Assembly: GCA_965223165.1 (NCBI GenBank)
Contig: CBDCVQ010000020.1
Coordinates: 1,736,001 to 1,800,000, forward strand
Source: JABDMH01 sp965223165
GTDB taxonomy: Bacteria > Bacteroidota > Bacteroidia > Chitinophagales > Saprospiraceae
Length of the DNA stretch: 64,000 bases
Direction of reading: 5' to 3'
The notes beneath the pieces are model-generated. The model made no database searches, had not been told where the DNA came from, and worked only from the letters and a program-made list of their open reading frames with translations. Positions 43,204-52,083 of this stretch are shown here, one piece after another. Positions within the stretch are counted from its first letter, which is position 1; each line of letters starts with the position of its first letter. The translations under genes and the position numbers were made by a program.

Positions 43204-44235
43204 ATGAAATTCTTCAATTTTTTTTCCCAAGAGTTAGCCATCGATCTGGGTACTGCCAATACGCTCATCATTCAGGACGATGAGATCGTGGTAGAGGAGC
43301 CTTCGATCGTCGCTATTGACCGCAGGACTGGCGAGACCATTGCCGTCGGCTCGCGCGCCATGCAGATGCACGAGAAAACGCATGAGCACATTAAGACGGT
43401 GCGACCACTGAAAGATGGTGTGATCGCAGATTTTCAAGCTGCCGAAAGTATGATCGAGGGCATGATCAGCATGATCGATCAGAAGCGCCGTTTTTTCACC
43501 CACATGAAGATGGTCATTTGTATCCCGTCTGGTATCACGGAGGTGGAGAAAAGAGCCGTCTTTGACTCCGCAGATCATGTGGATTCCAAGGAGACATATC
43601 TCATCTATGAGCCCATGGCTGCGGCGCTGGGTATCGGGCTAGATGTTGAGGAGCCAGTGGGCAACATGATCATTGATATTGGAGGTGGTACCACGGAGAT
43701 TGCGGTGATCGCCTTGTCCGGTATCGTCTGCGAGCAATCGATACGCACGGCCGGTGACGAGTTTACCAACGATATTATCGATCACTTGCGTCGCCAGCAC
43801 AATCTGCTTATCGGTGAGCGCACGGCAGAGATCCTAAAGATCAATGTGGGCTCAGCCTCCGAGAACCTCAAGGATGGACCAGAGCCTTTTGCCATCAATG
43901 GACGTGACTTATTGACCGGTATTCCTCGACAGGAGATCATCACCTATCAGGAGATCGCCTCCGCCATCGATGACTCGGTCAGCAAAATCGAAGAGGCCAT
44001 CTTAAAGGCCCTGGAGGTCACTCCACCTGAGCTAGCTTCTGATATCTACAAGACCGGGCTTTATTTGACGGGCGGAGGAGCATTGTTGCGCGGCCTGCGA
44101 GAGCGAGTGTCGGTCAAGACCAAATTGCCAGTGTCGGTGGCAGATGATCCTCTGCGGGCGGTGGTCCGAGGTACGGGGCTCGCATTGAGAAATACCGACA
44201 AGTTTTCTTTCTTGATAGATCGCAAGAGTGTATAA
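43204..44235 (+). CDS. mreB: Rod shape-determining protein MreB
   Basis: The 343-aa actin-like protein has the phosphate-1 loop AIDLGTANTLI near residue 12, phosphate-2 IDIGGGTTEIAVIA near 157, and the adenosine motif TGGGALLRGL near 285. It polymerises under the inner membrane and directs elongation of the wall. It is the first gene of a long collinear envelope operon; mreC starts 15 bp downstream. Confidence 0.97.
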   Translation: MKFFNFFSQELAIDLGTANTLIIQDDEIVVEEPSIVAIDRRTGETIAVGSRAMQMHEKTHEHIKTVRPLKDGVIADFQAAESMIEGMISMIDQKRRFFTHMKMVICIPSGITEVEKRAVFDSADHVDSKETYLIYEPMAAALGIGLDVEEPVGNMIIDIGGGTTEIAVIALSGIVCEQSIRTAGDEFTNDIIDHLRRQHNLLIGERTAEILKINVGSASENLKDGPEPFAINGRDLLTGIPRQEIITYQEIASAIDDSVSKIEEAILKALEVTPPELASDIYKTGLYLTGGGALLRGLRERVSVKTKLPVSVADDPLRAVVRGTGLALRNTDKFSFLIDRKSV

Positions 44236-44250
44236 GCTGACACAAGCTGC

Positions 44251-45093
44251 ATGCAGAATCTACTGTACTTTCTATATCGCTATGGATACGTACTGCTTTT
44301 TGTTCTGCTAGAATTCATTTGTCTCACCTTGGTGGTCCGCTACAATCCGGACCAGCGCACGATTTTTCTCCGGTCATCGGGGGCCGTGTCCGGCTGGGTG
44401 CTAAACAACTACGAGTCGGTCGTGCAGTTCTTTCAACTCTCGCGGGTTGCCAAGGACCTGGCCTCGCAAAACGCTCGACTCAAGGAGCAGCAACATAACC
44501 TTCGAATACCCTTTGTCTATCAGAGCGACTCCATCCTCGACACGGTATATCGCCAGCAATTTGAGTTGTACACCTGCAAGATTATCAACAACGCACATAC
44601 CGGTCTCGACAATTACTTCACGATTGATCAAGGATCGGACGCAGACATACGCCGAGGCATGGGCGTGATTGGCGATGAAGGGGTCGTGGGGATCATCACA
44701 GATGTCAACGGCCGATATGCCCGGGGAATATCCATCCTCAACCGGTCGACCCGCATCAGTGCAGCGATCGAGCGCAACGGCTTCTTTGGCAACCTCTACT
44801 GGGAGGGGGGCAACCCCAGAGCTGCCAAGGTGGGTCACATTCCCAAGCATGCCGATATCAGGATCGGTGACATGATTGTGACCAGCGGCTACAGTGCGAT
44901 TTTTCCTGCCGGTCTCCCTATTGGCACCGTAACCGACTTTCAGCTGGCAGAGGGTAGCAATTACTACGAGATAGACATACAGTTGATCAACGACCTCTCC
45001 AATATAGCCTACGTCTACGTGGTCAAGAACCTATTTAAAGAGGATCAACTATTGATCGAAACCGACAGTACGGATGGGGCCAACAGTCAATAG
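44251..45093 (+). CDS. mreC: Rod shape-determining protein MreC
   Basis: The 280-aa protein has one N-terminal membrane span (YVLLFVLLEFICLTLVV), a coiled coil at about 58-85, and the periplasmic beta-barrel domains with the MreC signature GVVGIITDVNGRYARG and IGDMIVTSGYSAIFPAGLPIG. It links cytoplasmic MreB to the wall synthases. It overlaps mreD by 20 bp. Confidence 0.95.
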   Translation: MQNLLYFLYRYGYVLLFVLLEFICLTLVVRYNPDQRTIFLRSSGAVSGWVLNNYESVVQFFQLSRVAKDLASQNARLKEQQHNLRIPFVYQSDSILDTVYRQQFELYTCKIINNAHTGLDNYFTIDQGSDADIRRGMGVIGDEGVVGIITDVNGRYARGISILNRSTRISAAIERNGFFGNLYWEGGNPRAAKVGHIPKHADIRIGDMIVTSGYSAIFPAGLPIGTVTDFQLAEGSNYYEIDIQLINDLSNIAYVYVVKNLFKEDQLLIETDSTDGANSQ

Positions 45094-45595
45094 AAATATC
45101 TGGAGATTCATCCTCCTCCTACTTTTGCAGGTACTGATACTGAAGCGGATCAGCCTGGGCGGGCCTTCATTCAATTATGTCCAAATTTTTATTTATCCGC
45201 TGTTTCTCTTTCTCCTCCCGATCAGTTTGGGGCGGGGTTGGCTGCTGCTGCTGGGTCTGCTGCTGGGCTTGTCGATTGATGTCTTTTATGATACGCCGGG
45301 TTTGCATGGCAGCGCGGCTGTTTTCACCGCATTTATCCGCCCGTTTGTACTCCATGCGATGGAGCCCCGAGGTGGATACAAGGTGCAGGCTATACCTACG
45401 CTAGCCGAGTTTGGGTCTAATTGGTTTTACCGCTATGCCGGGATATTGCTGGCGGCTCACTCCTTCCTCTACTTTATGGTCGAGGCCTTCCAGGTGTCAG
45501 AGATCTTGTTCGTTCTCTTGAAAACATTTCTTGCCTTTGTAGCGTCTATGCTATTGATAGTGATCTACATGTTAATCTTTACCCCAAAGTACTAA
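45074..45595 (+). CDS. mreD: Rod shape-determining protein MreD
   Basis: The 173-aa protein is almost wholly hydrophobic, with five to six spans (FILLLLLQVLIL, LGRGWLLLLGLLLGLSI, ILLAAHSFLYFMVEAF, FLAFVASMLLIVIYMLIF). Its position between mreC and the PBP2 gene and its size identify it as MreD. The start lies inside the end of mreC, so it is translationally coupled. Confidence 0.9.
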   Translation: MGPTVNRNIWRFILLLLLQVLILKRISLGGPSFNYVQIFIYPLFLFLLPISLGRGWLLLLGLLLGLSIDVFYDTPGLHGSAAVFTAFIRPFVLHAMEPRGGYKVQAIPTLAEFGSNWFYRYAGILLAAHSFLYFMVEAFQVSEILFVLLKTFLAFVASMLLIVIYMLIFTPKY

Positions 45596-45606
45596 CTTGT
45601 CTATCC

Positions 45607-47442
45607 ATGGATTCCAGGAGTTTGATTATCAAGGCTATGATCGTGGTGACGGGCATCTTGATGCTGTTTCGACTGGCCTATCTGCAGCTACTGGACGAGT
45701 CCTATCAGGTGCAGGCAGAGACAGCCACGATTGAGCGTCAGGTGATCAAGCCGTCGCGTGGGCTGATTTTTGACCGCAACGGGGAGCTTTTGGTGTTCAA
45801 TCAACCCATCTACGACCTATTCGTCACCTACAATCTCCTTGATCCGGACATGGATGTAGACAAGATGTGTCGTATCCTGGACATGGATGCCTCCACATTT
45901 CACCAGGAAATAGCACGAGACTGGAGCGACATCCGCTACTCAAAGAATGTACCGTTTCTCTTCCAGGACAAGATTGATCCCATCACCTTTGCACAGTTGC
46001 AAGAGGTCCTGCATGAGTATCCGGGTTTCACCTCCCAAGTGCGCAATGTGCGTGGATACAACTACCCCAATGCTGCGCATGTACTGGGGTATATCAATGA
46101 AGTGGACCAGGCGATGCTCGATCAGGATCCCGGGTGGTACGAGAAAAGAGATTACTATGGAGTCACCGGCCTGGAGGGGCAGTATGAGGCGCTGTTGCGC
46201 GGCAGCAAAGGTATGGAGTACCAGCTCAAGGACAACTTCGGCCGCAAGGTAGGCGCCTACGATCGGGGCGTCAGGGACTCCACCGCACACTCGGGCCTGG
46301 GCATCATCACCTCCCTCGACATTAAGTTGCAGAGCTATGCGGAGCGCTTGATGGAGGGGAAGATTGGGAGTGTGGTGGCTATCGAACCCAGCTCTGGCGA
46401 AGTGCTGACCATCCTGAGCACGCCCTCCTATCATCCGCAGCAGCTCAGCATCAGTGCCGATCGGCAAGAGACATTTACGGCCCTGGAGCAGGATTCACTC
46501 AAGCCCTTCTTCAACCGAGCCCTGCAGGCTAAGTACCCGCCAGGCTCCATCTTCAAGCCAGTCCTGGCCCTGATCGCCCTCCAAGAGGGGGTACTGCGCA
46601 GCGATCAATACATTCGGTGCGAAGGCGCCTACTACTATAAGACCTATCGCTGGGGTTGTCACGCTTCCCCCGGCATCAATAATGTGACCTCGGCCTTGGA
46701 GGAATCGTGCAACACTTTCTTCTATACGGTATACCAGGATCTGGTCAATGTAGCCGGGTTCAATCAACCCAGCATCGGACTCAATCGTTTGTCGCAGCAT
46801 CTGCACGACTTTGGCCTGGGTTTTCCTTTGCAAATCGACCTGCCGGGCGAGCACGAAGGTCTCATTCCGGATAGTGACTTCTATGATGATTTTTATGAGG
46901 GCAAAGGGGATTGGCGTAGTACGTACATCATATCAAATGCGATCGGCCAAGGTGAGATTGAGATGACCACCCTCCAGATGGCCAACTTGGCAGCCGTGAT
47001 CGGCAATCGGGGCTACTACTACCGACCGCATATCGCCAAAGGATTTACCGACCCGGATTTGTCGATCGCTCGACCCTATCTGACCCCTAAACGGGTCAAG
47101 ATCGATGATCATCATTTTGATCCGGTCCTTGACGGCATGGAGCGCTCGGTCACCCATGGTACCTCCAGAGCCGCCCAGATACCCCGGGTGCGAGTATGTG
47201 GCAAGACAGGTACCTCCGAAAATCCGCATGGTAAGGATCACTCGGTCTTCTATGCGTTTGCGCCCCGGGAGAAGCCCAAGATCGCCATCGCCGTCTTTAT
47301 TGAAAATGGTGGTTGGGGTGGATCCTATGCCGCACCCATTGCCAGTTTGATCATGGAAAAGTACCTCCATCAAGAGATCGACCCCTCACGCATCTGGCTG
47401 GAGGATCGCATGCTACAGGCCAATCTACTGGCGGATTTGTAA
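45607..47442 (+). CDS. mrdA: Penicillin-binding protein 2, elongasome transpeptidase
   Basis: I choose the ATG at 45607 (MDSRSLIIKAMIVVTGIL), since longer frames run back into mreD. The 611-aa protein has an N-terminal anchor, a dimerisation domain with KPSRGLIFDRNGE, and the transpeptidase motifs PPGSIFKPVLAL (SxxK), ESCN (SxN) and CGKTGTSENP (KTG). It cross-links peptidoglycan during side-wall growth. The usual neighbour rodA is absent; folA comes next after 9 bp. Confidence 0.95.
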   Translation: MDSRSLIIKAMIVVTGILMLFRLAYLQLLDESYQVQAETATIERQVIKPSRGLIFDRNGELLVFNQPIYDLFVTYNLLDPDMDVDKMCRILDMDASTFHQEIARDWSDIRYSKNVPFLFQDKIDPITFAQLQEVLHEYPGFTSQVRNVRGYNYPNAAHVLGYINEVDQAMLDQDPGWYEKRDYYGVTGLEGQYEALLRGSKGMEYQLKDNFGRKVGAYDRGVRDSTAHSGLGIITSLDIKLQSYAERLMEGKIGSVVAIEPSSGEVLTILSTPSYHPQQLSISADRQETFTALEQDSLKPFFNRALQAKYPPGSIFKPVLALIALQEGVLRSDQYIRCEGAYYYKTYRWGCHASPGINNVTSALEESCNTFFYTVYQDLVNVAGFNQPSIGLNRLSQHLHDFGLGFPLQIDLPGEHEGLIPDSDFYDDFYEGKGDWRSTYIISNAIGQGEIEMTTLQMANLAAVIGNRGYYYRPHIAKGFTDPDLSIARPYLTPKRVKIDDHHFDPVLDGMERSVTHGTSRAAQIPRVRVCGKTGTSENPHGKDHSVFYAFAPREKPKIAIAVFIENGGWGGSYAAPIASLIMEKYLHQEIDPSRIWLEDRMLQANLLADL

Positions 47443-47451
47443 TTTTGGCCG

Positions 47452-47970
47452 ATGATCATTTCAGCCATTGCGGCATGTGCCAAAGACCGCGCGATCGGTG
47501 TGGACAATCAACTTCCCTGGCATCTGCCGGCTGATATGAAGCACTTTGTGCGGACCACTAGGAATCATCATGTGATCATGGGGCGCAAGACCTTTCAGTC
47601 GCTCGGTGCTCCCCTCAGAAACAGGGTCAATATTGTCATCACCCGAAATCCCTTTTTTGTCGCCGACGGCATCCTGGTGGCTCACTCTTTGGATGAGGCA
47701 TTGGTTATAGCGGAGCGCAATGGGGAGGAAGAAGCCTTTATTATTGGAGGTGCGGAGATCTACCGACAGAGCATGCCTCTCTTGGACCGGATCTACCTTA
47801 CCCAAGTGGATATTGCGGTACCGGATGCCGACGCTTTTTTTCCAATTTTGGATGATGAATGGTCTCTTTCCACCGAAGAGGCACACCAACCCGATGCAAA
47901 AAACCAGTACAGATACGTCTTTCGAGTTTTTGAAAAAAAAAGTCAGGGAGCGACACGGCCGGTGGAATGA
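47452..47970 (+). CDS. folA: Dihydrofolate reductase
   Basis: The 172-aa protein has the DHFR N-terminus ISAIAACAKDRAIGVDNQLPWHLPADM (substrate Asp in PADM), HHVIMGRKTFQSLG and the FIIGGAEIYRQ motif. It reduces dihydrofolate to tetrahydrofolate with NADPH. It is embedded in the mre operon and overlaps the DUF2851 gene by ATGA at 47967-47970. Confidence 0.96.
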   Translation: MIISAIAACAKDRAIGVDNQLPWHLPADMKHFVRTTRNHHVIMGRKTFQSLGAPLRNRVNIVITRNPFFVADGILVAHSLDEALVIAERNGEEEAFIIGGAEIYRQSMPLLDRIYLTQVDIAVPDADAFFPILDDEWSLSTEEAHQPDAKNQYRYVFRVFEKKSQGATRPVE

Positions 47971-49253
47971 AAGAGGATTTGCTTTATTACATCTGGAACC
48001 TCAAGCGCTTCGACCATGATGGATTGGAGACGACCACCGGCCTTCCGATCCGAGTCCTGGACAGAGGTCACCGCAATCCCGACGCCGGCCCCGATTTTCT
48101 GAATGCGCGCCTTCAGATCGCCGACAAAATCTGGGTAGGGCATGTAGAAATGCACGTCAAGGCCAGTGACTGGTATCGGCACGAACATGATATGGACAGG
48201 GCCTATGACAGTGTAATACTGCATGTGGTGTACGAGGATGATCGACCGGTCAAACTGTCCAGTGGGGAAGACTTGGCCTGCTTGGAGATGGCAGCACGCA
48301 TACCACAGCAGACGATCGCATCCTACGATCATCTGATCGCCGAGCAGCGATGGATCCCATGCGAAGCAAATCAAAGGGATGTGACGCCCATCGCACTGCG
48401 TGCTATGTACGAGCGCCTCTTGGTAGAGCGACTCATGCGCAAGACGGACCAGATAGGCGAGACCTTAGCTGCCACCGAAAACGACTGGGAGGAGACACTA
48501 TACCGGTACTTGGCGCGTAATTTTGGATTTAAGGTCAATGCGGATGCCTTCGAGGCACTAGCGCACCGCCTGCCACGAAGACTTTTGCTCAAGCATCGAG
48601 ACAGTCTGAAGCAGCTGGAGGCACTTTTGTTTGGCCAAGCGGGCCTACTACCCGAGAAGCCCCGGGATGAGTACACGCTCGACCTGGCCCAGGAGTACAC
48701 CTTTCTGGCCAACAAATACGGGCTCGTGCCACTGCAGGCCCAAGTATGGAGGTTTCTCCGCATGCGACCGGCCAACTTCCCCACCATTCGACTGGCGCAG
48801 TTTGCCGTGCTCCTCTATCGCACCGAGCACCTCTTTAGCAAGATGCTAAGTGCCAAGAATGTGGGGGAGATCCAACAGATGTTTCGCAGTGAGGTATCGT
48901 GGTATTGGCGGACGCACTATATGTTTGATGAGCCATCCACCAAGCGATCCAAAAAGCTTGGCCGGGCATCGATCCAGCTACTGATCATCAACACCGTGGC
49001 ACCCATGCTATTTCACTATGGCCAAGTCCACCAAGATGAAGGGCTGCAAGATCGTGCGATGGAGCTGTTGGCCTCCACACCACCGGAGAGTAACGGCATC
49101 ATCCGTAAATACAAGCAACTGGACTTTCCCGCTGAGTCTGCCTTTGATACCCAGGCTCTGCTACAATTGAAAAGCCACTATTGCGACACCAAGCAGTGCC
49201 TGCAATGTGCAGTGGGCCACGCCATCATGAGTGACTCCAAGGCAGCACCATGA
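47967..49253 (+). CDS. DUF2851 family protein
   Basis: The 428-aa protein has the DUF2851 N-terminus LLYYIWNLKRFDHDGLETTT and RNPDAGPDFLNARLQI, with GHVEMHVKASDWYRH near residue 62. The C-terminus contains four Cys in CDTKQCLQCAVG. The family is restricted mainly to Bacteroidota and its function is unknown. The phrase HVEMHVxxSDW recalls a nuclease-like core, which is speculation. Coupled by ATGA to both folA and lpxK. Confidence 0.9.
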   Translation: MKEDLLYYIWNLKRFDHDGLETTTGLPIRVLDRGHRNPDAGPDFLNARLQIADKIWVGHVEMHVKASDWYRHEHDMDRAYDSVILHVVYEDDRPVKLSSGEDLACLEMAARIPQQTIASYDHLIAEQRWIPCEANQRDVTPIALRAMYERLLVERLMRKTDQIGETLAATENDWEETLYRYLARNFGFKVNADAFEALAHRLPRRLLLKHRDSLKQLEALLFGQAGLLPEKPRDEYTLDLAQEYTFLANKYGLVPLQAQVWRFLRMRPANFPTIRLAQFAVLLYRTEHLFSKMLSAKNVGEIQQMFRSEVSWYWRTHYMFDEPSTKRSKKLGRASIQLLIINTVAPMLFHYGQVHQDEGLQDRAMELLASTPPESNGIIRKYKQLDFPAESAFDTQALLQLKSHYCDTKQCLQCAVGHAIMSDSKAAP

Positions 49254-50314
49254 TTCAGAAAGTACTCTTTCAGATCCTGATGTCTCCGCTGGCACTGCTG
49301 TACGGTACGGGGGTGGCCCTGCGAAACTTCTTTTATCGCATCGGATTTTTGAAAGGGGTCAGCTTTGACGTTCCCACCATCAGCGTGGGTAACCTGACCG
49401 TCGGAGGAGCCGGCAAGACTCCGCATGTGGAGTACCTGGCTCGTTGGCTCCAAGAATACGTCGATGTCACGATCCTGAGTCGGGGTTACAAGCGAAAGAC
49501 CAAGGGCTTTTTGCCCGTAGCAACGCATCATTCGGTGGAGCAGGTGGGTGACGAACCCCTCCAGTACAAGCGAAAATTTCCTCAGGTCGGGGTTTATGTG
49601 TCGGAGAGTCGAGTCCTGGGGATCCCCAAGATCTTAAGTTTGCAACCCAGTGCCCAGACCATATTGATGGATGATGCATTTCAACATCGAGCGGTCAATC
49701 CCGGACTCAATATCTTGCTCACGGAGTTTGAGGCACTTTTCACCGATGACTTTCTGCTGCCCGTCGGGCGGCTGCGGGAGTGGCGCTCAGGGTACAAACG
49801 AGCGGATGTTGTCATCATCACCAAGTGCCCCACCGTGCTCCCTGTGAGTGAGCGCCAACGTGTCATACGGCGCATCAAGCTACAGCCCCATCAGCGTATC
49901 TTTTTTACGACATATTTGTATGGCCAGCCCTATCATCTGTTTTATCCTTCGGTCACCCGGGCATTGCAACGCCATGTGGATGCGATCGTCGTCAGTGCGA
50001 TTGCCAAGACCAACTTTTTGCTTGCTTACCTGGAATCCCAGCTGGGAGAAATTCGCACGATCGAATATGAGGATCATCACCAGTTTTCCCGCTACGAGGT
50101 AGCCCAGATGAAGAAACAATTTGACGAAATGGAGGCGGAGCATAAGATCATCCTGACTACAGAGAAAGATGCAGTGAGACTCGAAAGGCACCGGGACTAC
50201 ATCCGATCCGAGCAAATGCCCATTTTTGTCTTACCTATCGTCGTCTCCTTTCTTTCCGGGGAAAGTGAATTCAGGGGCCTGGTTAAAGATTACTTACTCA
50301 ACTTCAAGGCGTGA
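49250..50314 (+). CDS. lpxK: Tetraacyldisaccharide 4'-kinase
   Basis: The 354-aa protein has an N-terminal hydrophobic anchor and the LpxK signature SVGNLTVGGAGKTPH (Walker A) near residue 45, followed by LSRGYKRKTKGF and LMDDAFQHRAVNPGLNILL. It adds the 4'-phosphate to lipid A precursor at the inner membrane. It overlaps the DUF2851 stop by ATGA. Confidence 0.95.
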   Translation: MIQKVLFQILMSPLALLYGTGVALRNFFYRIGFLKGVSFDVPTISVGNLTVGGAGKTPHVEYLARWLQEYVDVTILSRGYKRKTKGFLPVATHHSVEQVGDEPLQYKRKFPQVGVYVSESRVLGIPKILSLQPSAQTILMDDAFQHRAVNPGLNILLTEFEALFTDDFLLPVGRLREWRSGYKRADVVIITKCPTVLPVSERQRVIRRIKLQPHQRIFFTTYLYGQPYHLFYPSVTRALQRHVDAIVVSAIAKTNFLLAYLESQLGEIRTIEYEDHHQFSRYEVAQMKKQFDEMEAEHKIILTTEKDAVRLERHRDYIRSEQMPIFVLPIVVSFLSGESEFRGLVKDYLLNFKA

Positions 50315-52083
50315 TGAGCAGCTCGCAATTTATCTACAGATGTCTGATGCTGGTGCTTCTGGCCCACCTGGTCGATGAGGGCTTGTCCCAGACCTCCCGG
50401 CAGCCGCTCTCGACGGCACATCACGATTGGCTGGATCGCATCACGATTTTACATGGATCGCCCGCCAATATGCACCTGGCGATCAAGCCGGTCACACGGC
50501 GGTCGATTGCCGATCTGATTATCTACGTCGATTCGACGGCCATCCCCGCTCCCCAGGACCGCAGGTACATCCAATGGCTGGCGGATCAACACAACGACCT
50601 GATCCCCATCAAAGACCAAGGCGTACAGACGAAGACTTATGTCGATAGCACCAAAACCTTCTATACCCTGACCGATGGGCCGGATCGCCGGGGCCTTTCG
50701 TCCACCCGCAGTCGGCAGCCCTTGCTAAAGCACTTCTACAAGACCCCAGCGCACTTCTATGAGGTCAACACCAAGGACTTCTACCTGCGGGTCAATCCGT
50801 TGCTCAACTTTAGCCTGGCTAAGGCCAATGATGACAATAGCCTGCTTTTTCTTAACCAACGGGGCATTCGCTTTCATGGAGGGATTGACGGCAAGGTGTA
50901 TTTCCACACGGAGATTCTGGAGAGTCAAGCTCGCTACCCCGACTATGTGCGTTCTTTCCAGCAGAGATTCTCCGCCGTACCGGGAGCGGGTTTTTTCAAG
51001 ACCTACCGAAGTCGGCTATTTGACTTTGACGGGGGCGTAGATTACCTGCTCGCCAAGGGATACCTGGGAGCCAGCATATCCAAACACGTGCAGATTGAAC
51101 TGGGCCACGGGCGCCACTTCATCGGCCACGGCATGCGATCATTGTTTTTGTCAGACTTCAGCACGGACTATTTCTACCTCAAGCTCAACACCGAGGTCTG
51201 GAAGTTTCAGTATCAGAACATCTTTGGCGAGCTGCTGCGACCCGGCGAGCGTAGAGGAGATGTGCTGCTACCCAAGAAGTACTTTGCCGCCCACTACCTC
51301 GGTTTAAATCTATCTTCCAATCTTCGGGTGGGACTCTTTGAGACTGTTGTCTTCGCGCGCGAGAACCAATTTGAGCTGCAATATCTGAATCCCATCATCT
51401 TGTATCGCACCGTCGAGGGAGCGATTGGTAGCCCCGACAATGTGCTGGTGGGGATCGATGTCACATGGCATTTGTTTCAAAGGGCCTCCTTGTACGGGCA
51501 GTTCATCCTGGATGAGTTTAAGATCAGCGAGATTGGAGCCGGAGACGGATGGTGGGCTAACAAGTACGGACTGCAGCTCGGAGCCAAATATCTGGATCTC
51601 TTCGGGATTTCGAATCTGGATGCGCAGGTGGAGTACAATGTGGTGCGGCCCTACACCTACTCGCATTCGGAGGGGATCGCCAATTATTCACACTACAACC
51701 AGCCGCTGGCACATCCGCTCGGTGCAAATTTTCGCGAGGGCATCGTCAAGCTGACGTATCAGACAAAAAATTGGCAATGGAGACTGCGTGCGATAGCAAT
51801 GACTTTTGGCGAAGATCGAGACAGCCTAAACTTTGGTGGAAATGTGCTTGTGCCCAACGAGGAGCGTGTGGCTGACTATGGCAATCGCCTCTTGCAGGGG
51901 GTAGAGGCGGATGTCAATCTCATCGCTCTTGACGTCAGCTACGAGGTCCGCCATGGGCTCTACCTGGATTTCATTTTCCAGACTCGTAGCAAGGAAAGTG
52001 CACTGCAGGCACGAGATAATCGTACCACTTACCTAGGCGGGGGAGTTCGTTGGAATCTCGCCCGCAGGCGCCACGACTTCTAA
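50314..52083 (+). CDS. Wzi/RemB-like outer-membrane protein (capsule assembly family)
   Basis: I choose the ATG at 50314 (overlapping the lpxK stop as TGATG) over the GTG at 50311. The 589-aa protein has a signal peptide (LLAHLVDEGLSQ) and the capsule-assembly Wzi pattern LGHGRHFIGHGMRSLFLSD near residue 265, with many alternating-pattern strands typical of an 18-strand barrel. Related Bacteroidota proteins include RemB of gliding motility. It closes the mre-lpxK operon and its end overlaps the convergent DUF1080 gene by 4 bp. Confidence 0.8.
   Translation: MSSSQFIYRCLMLVLLAHLVDEGLSQTSRQPLSTAHHDWLDRITILHGSPANMHLAIKPVTRRSIADLIIYVDSTAIPAPQDRRYIQWLADQHNDLIPIKDQGVQTKTYVDSTKTFYTLTDGPDRRGLSSTRSRQPLLKHFYKTPAHFYEVNTKDFYLRVNPLLNFSLAKANDDNSLLFLNQRGIRFHGGIDGKVYFHTEILESQARYPDYVRSFQQRFSAVPGAGFFKTYRSRLFDFDGGVDYLLAKGYLGASISKHVQIELGHGRHFIGHGMRSLFLSDFSTDYFYLKLNTEVWKFQYQNIFGELLRPGERRGDVLLPKKYFAAHYLGLNLSSNLRVGLFETVVFARENQFELQYLNPIILYRTVEGAIGSPDNVLVGIDVTWHLFQRASLYGQFILDEFKISEIGAGDGWWANKYGLQLGAKYLDLFGISNLDAQVEYNVVRPYTYSHSEGIANYSHYNQPLAHPLGANFREGIVKLTYQTKNWQWRLRAIAMTFGEDRDSLNFGGNVLVPNEERVADYGNRLLQGVEADVNLIALDVSYEVRHGLYLDFIFQTRSKESALQARDNRTTYLGGGVRWNLARRRHDF

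Noticed and set aside
45421..45606. N-terminal extension of PBP2
   Set aside because: It lies inside mreD in another frame; the ATG at 45607 starts a standard anchor sequence.
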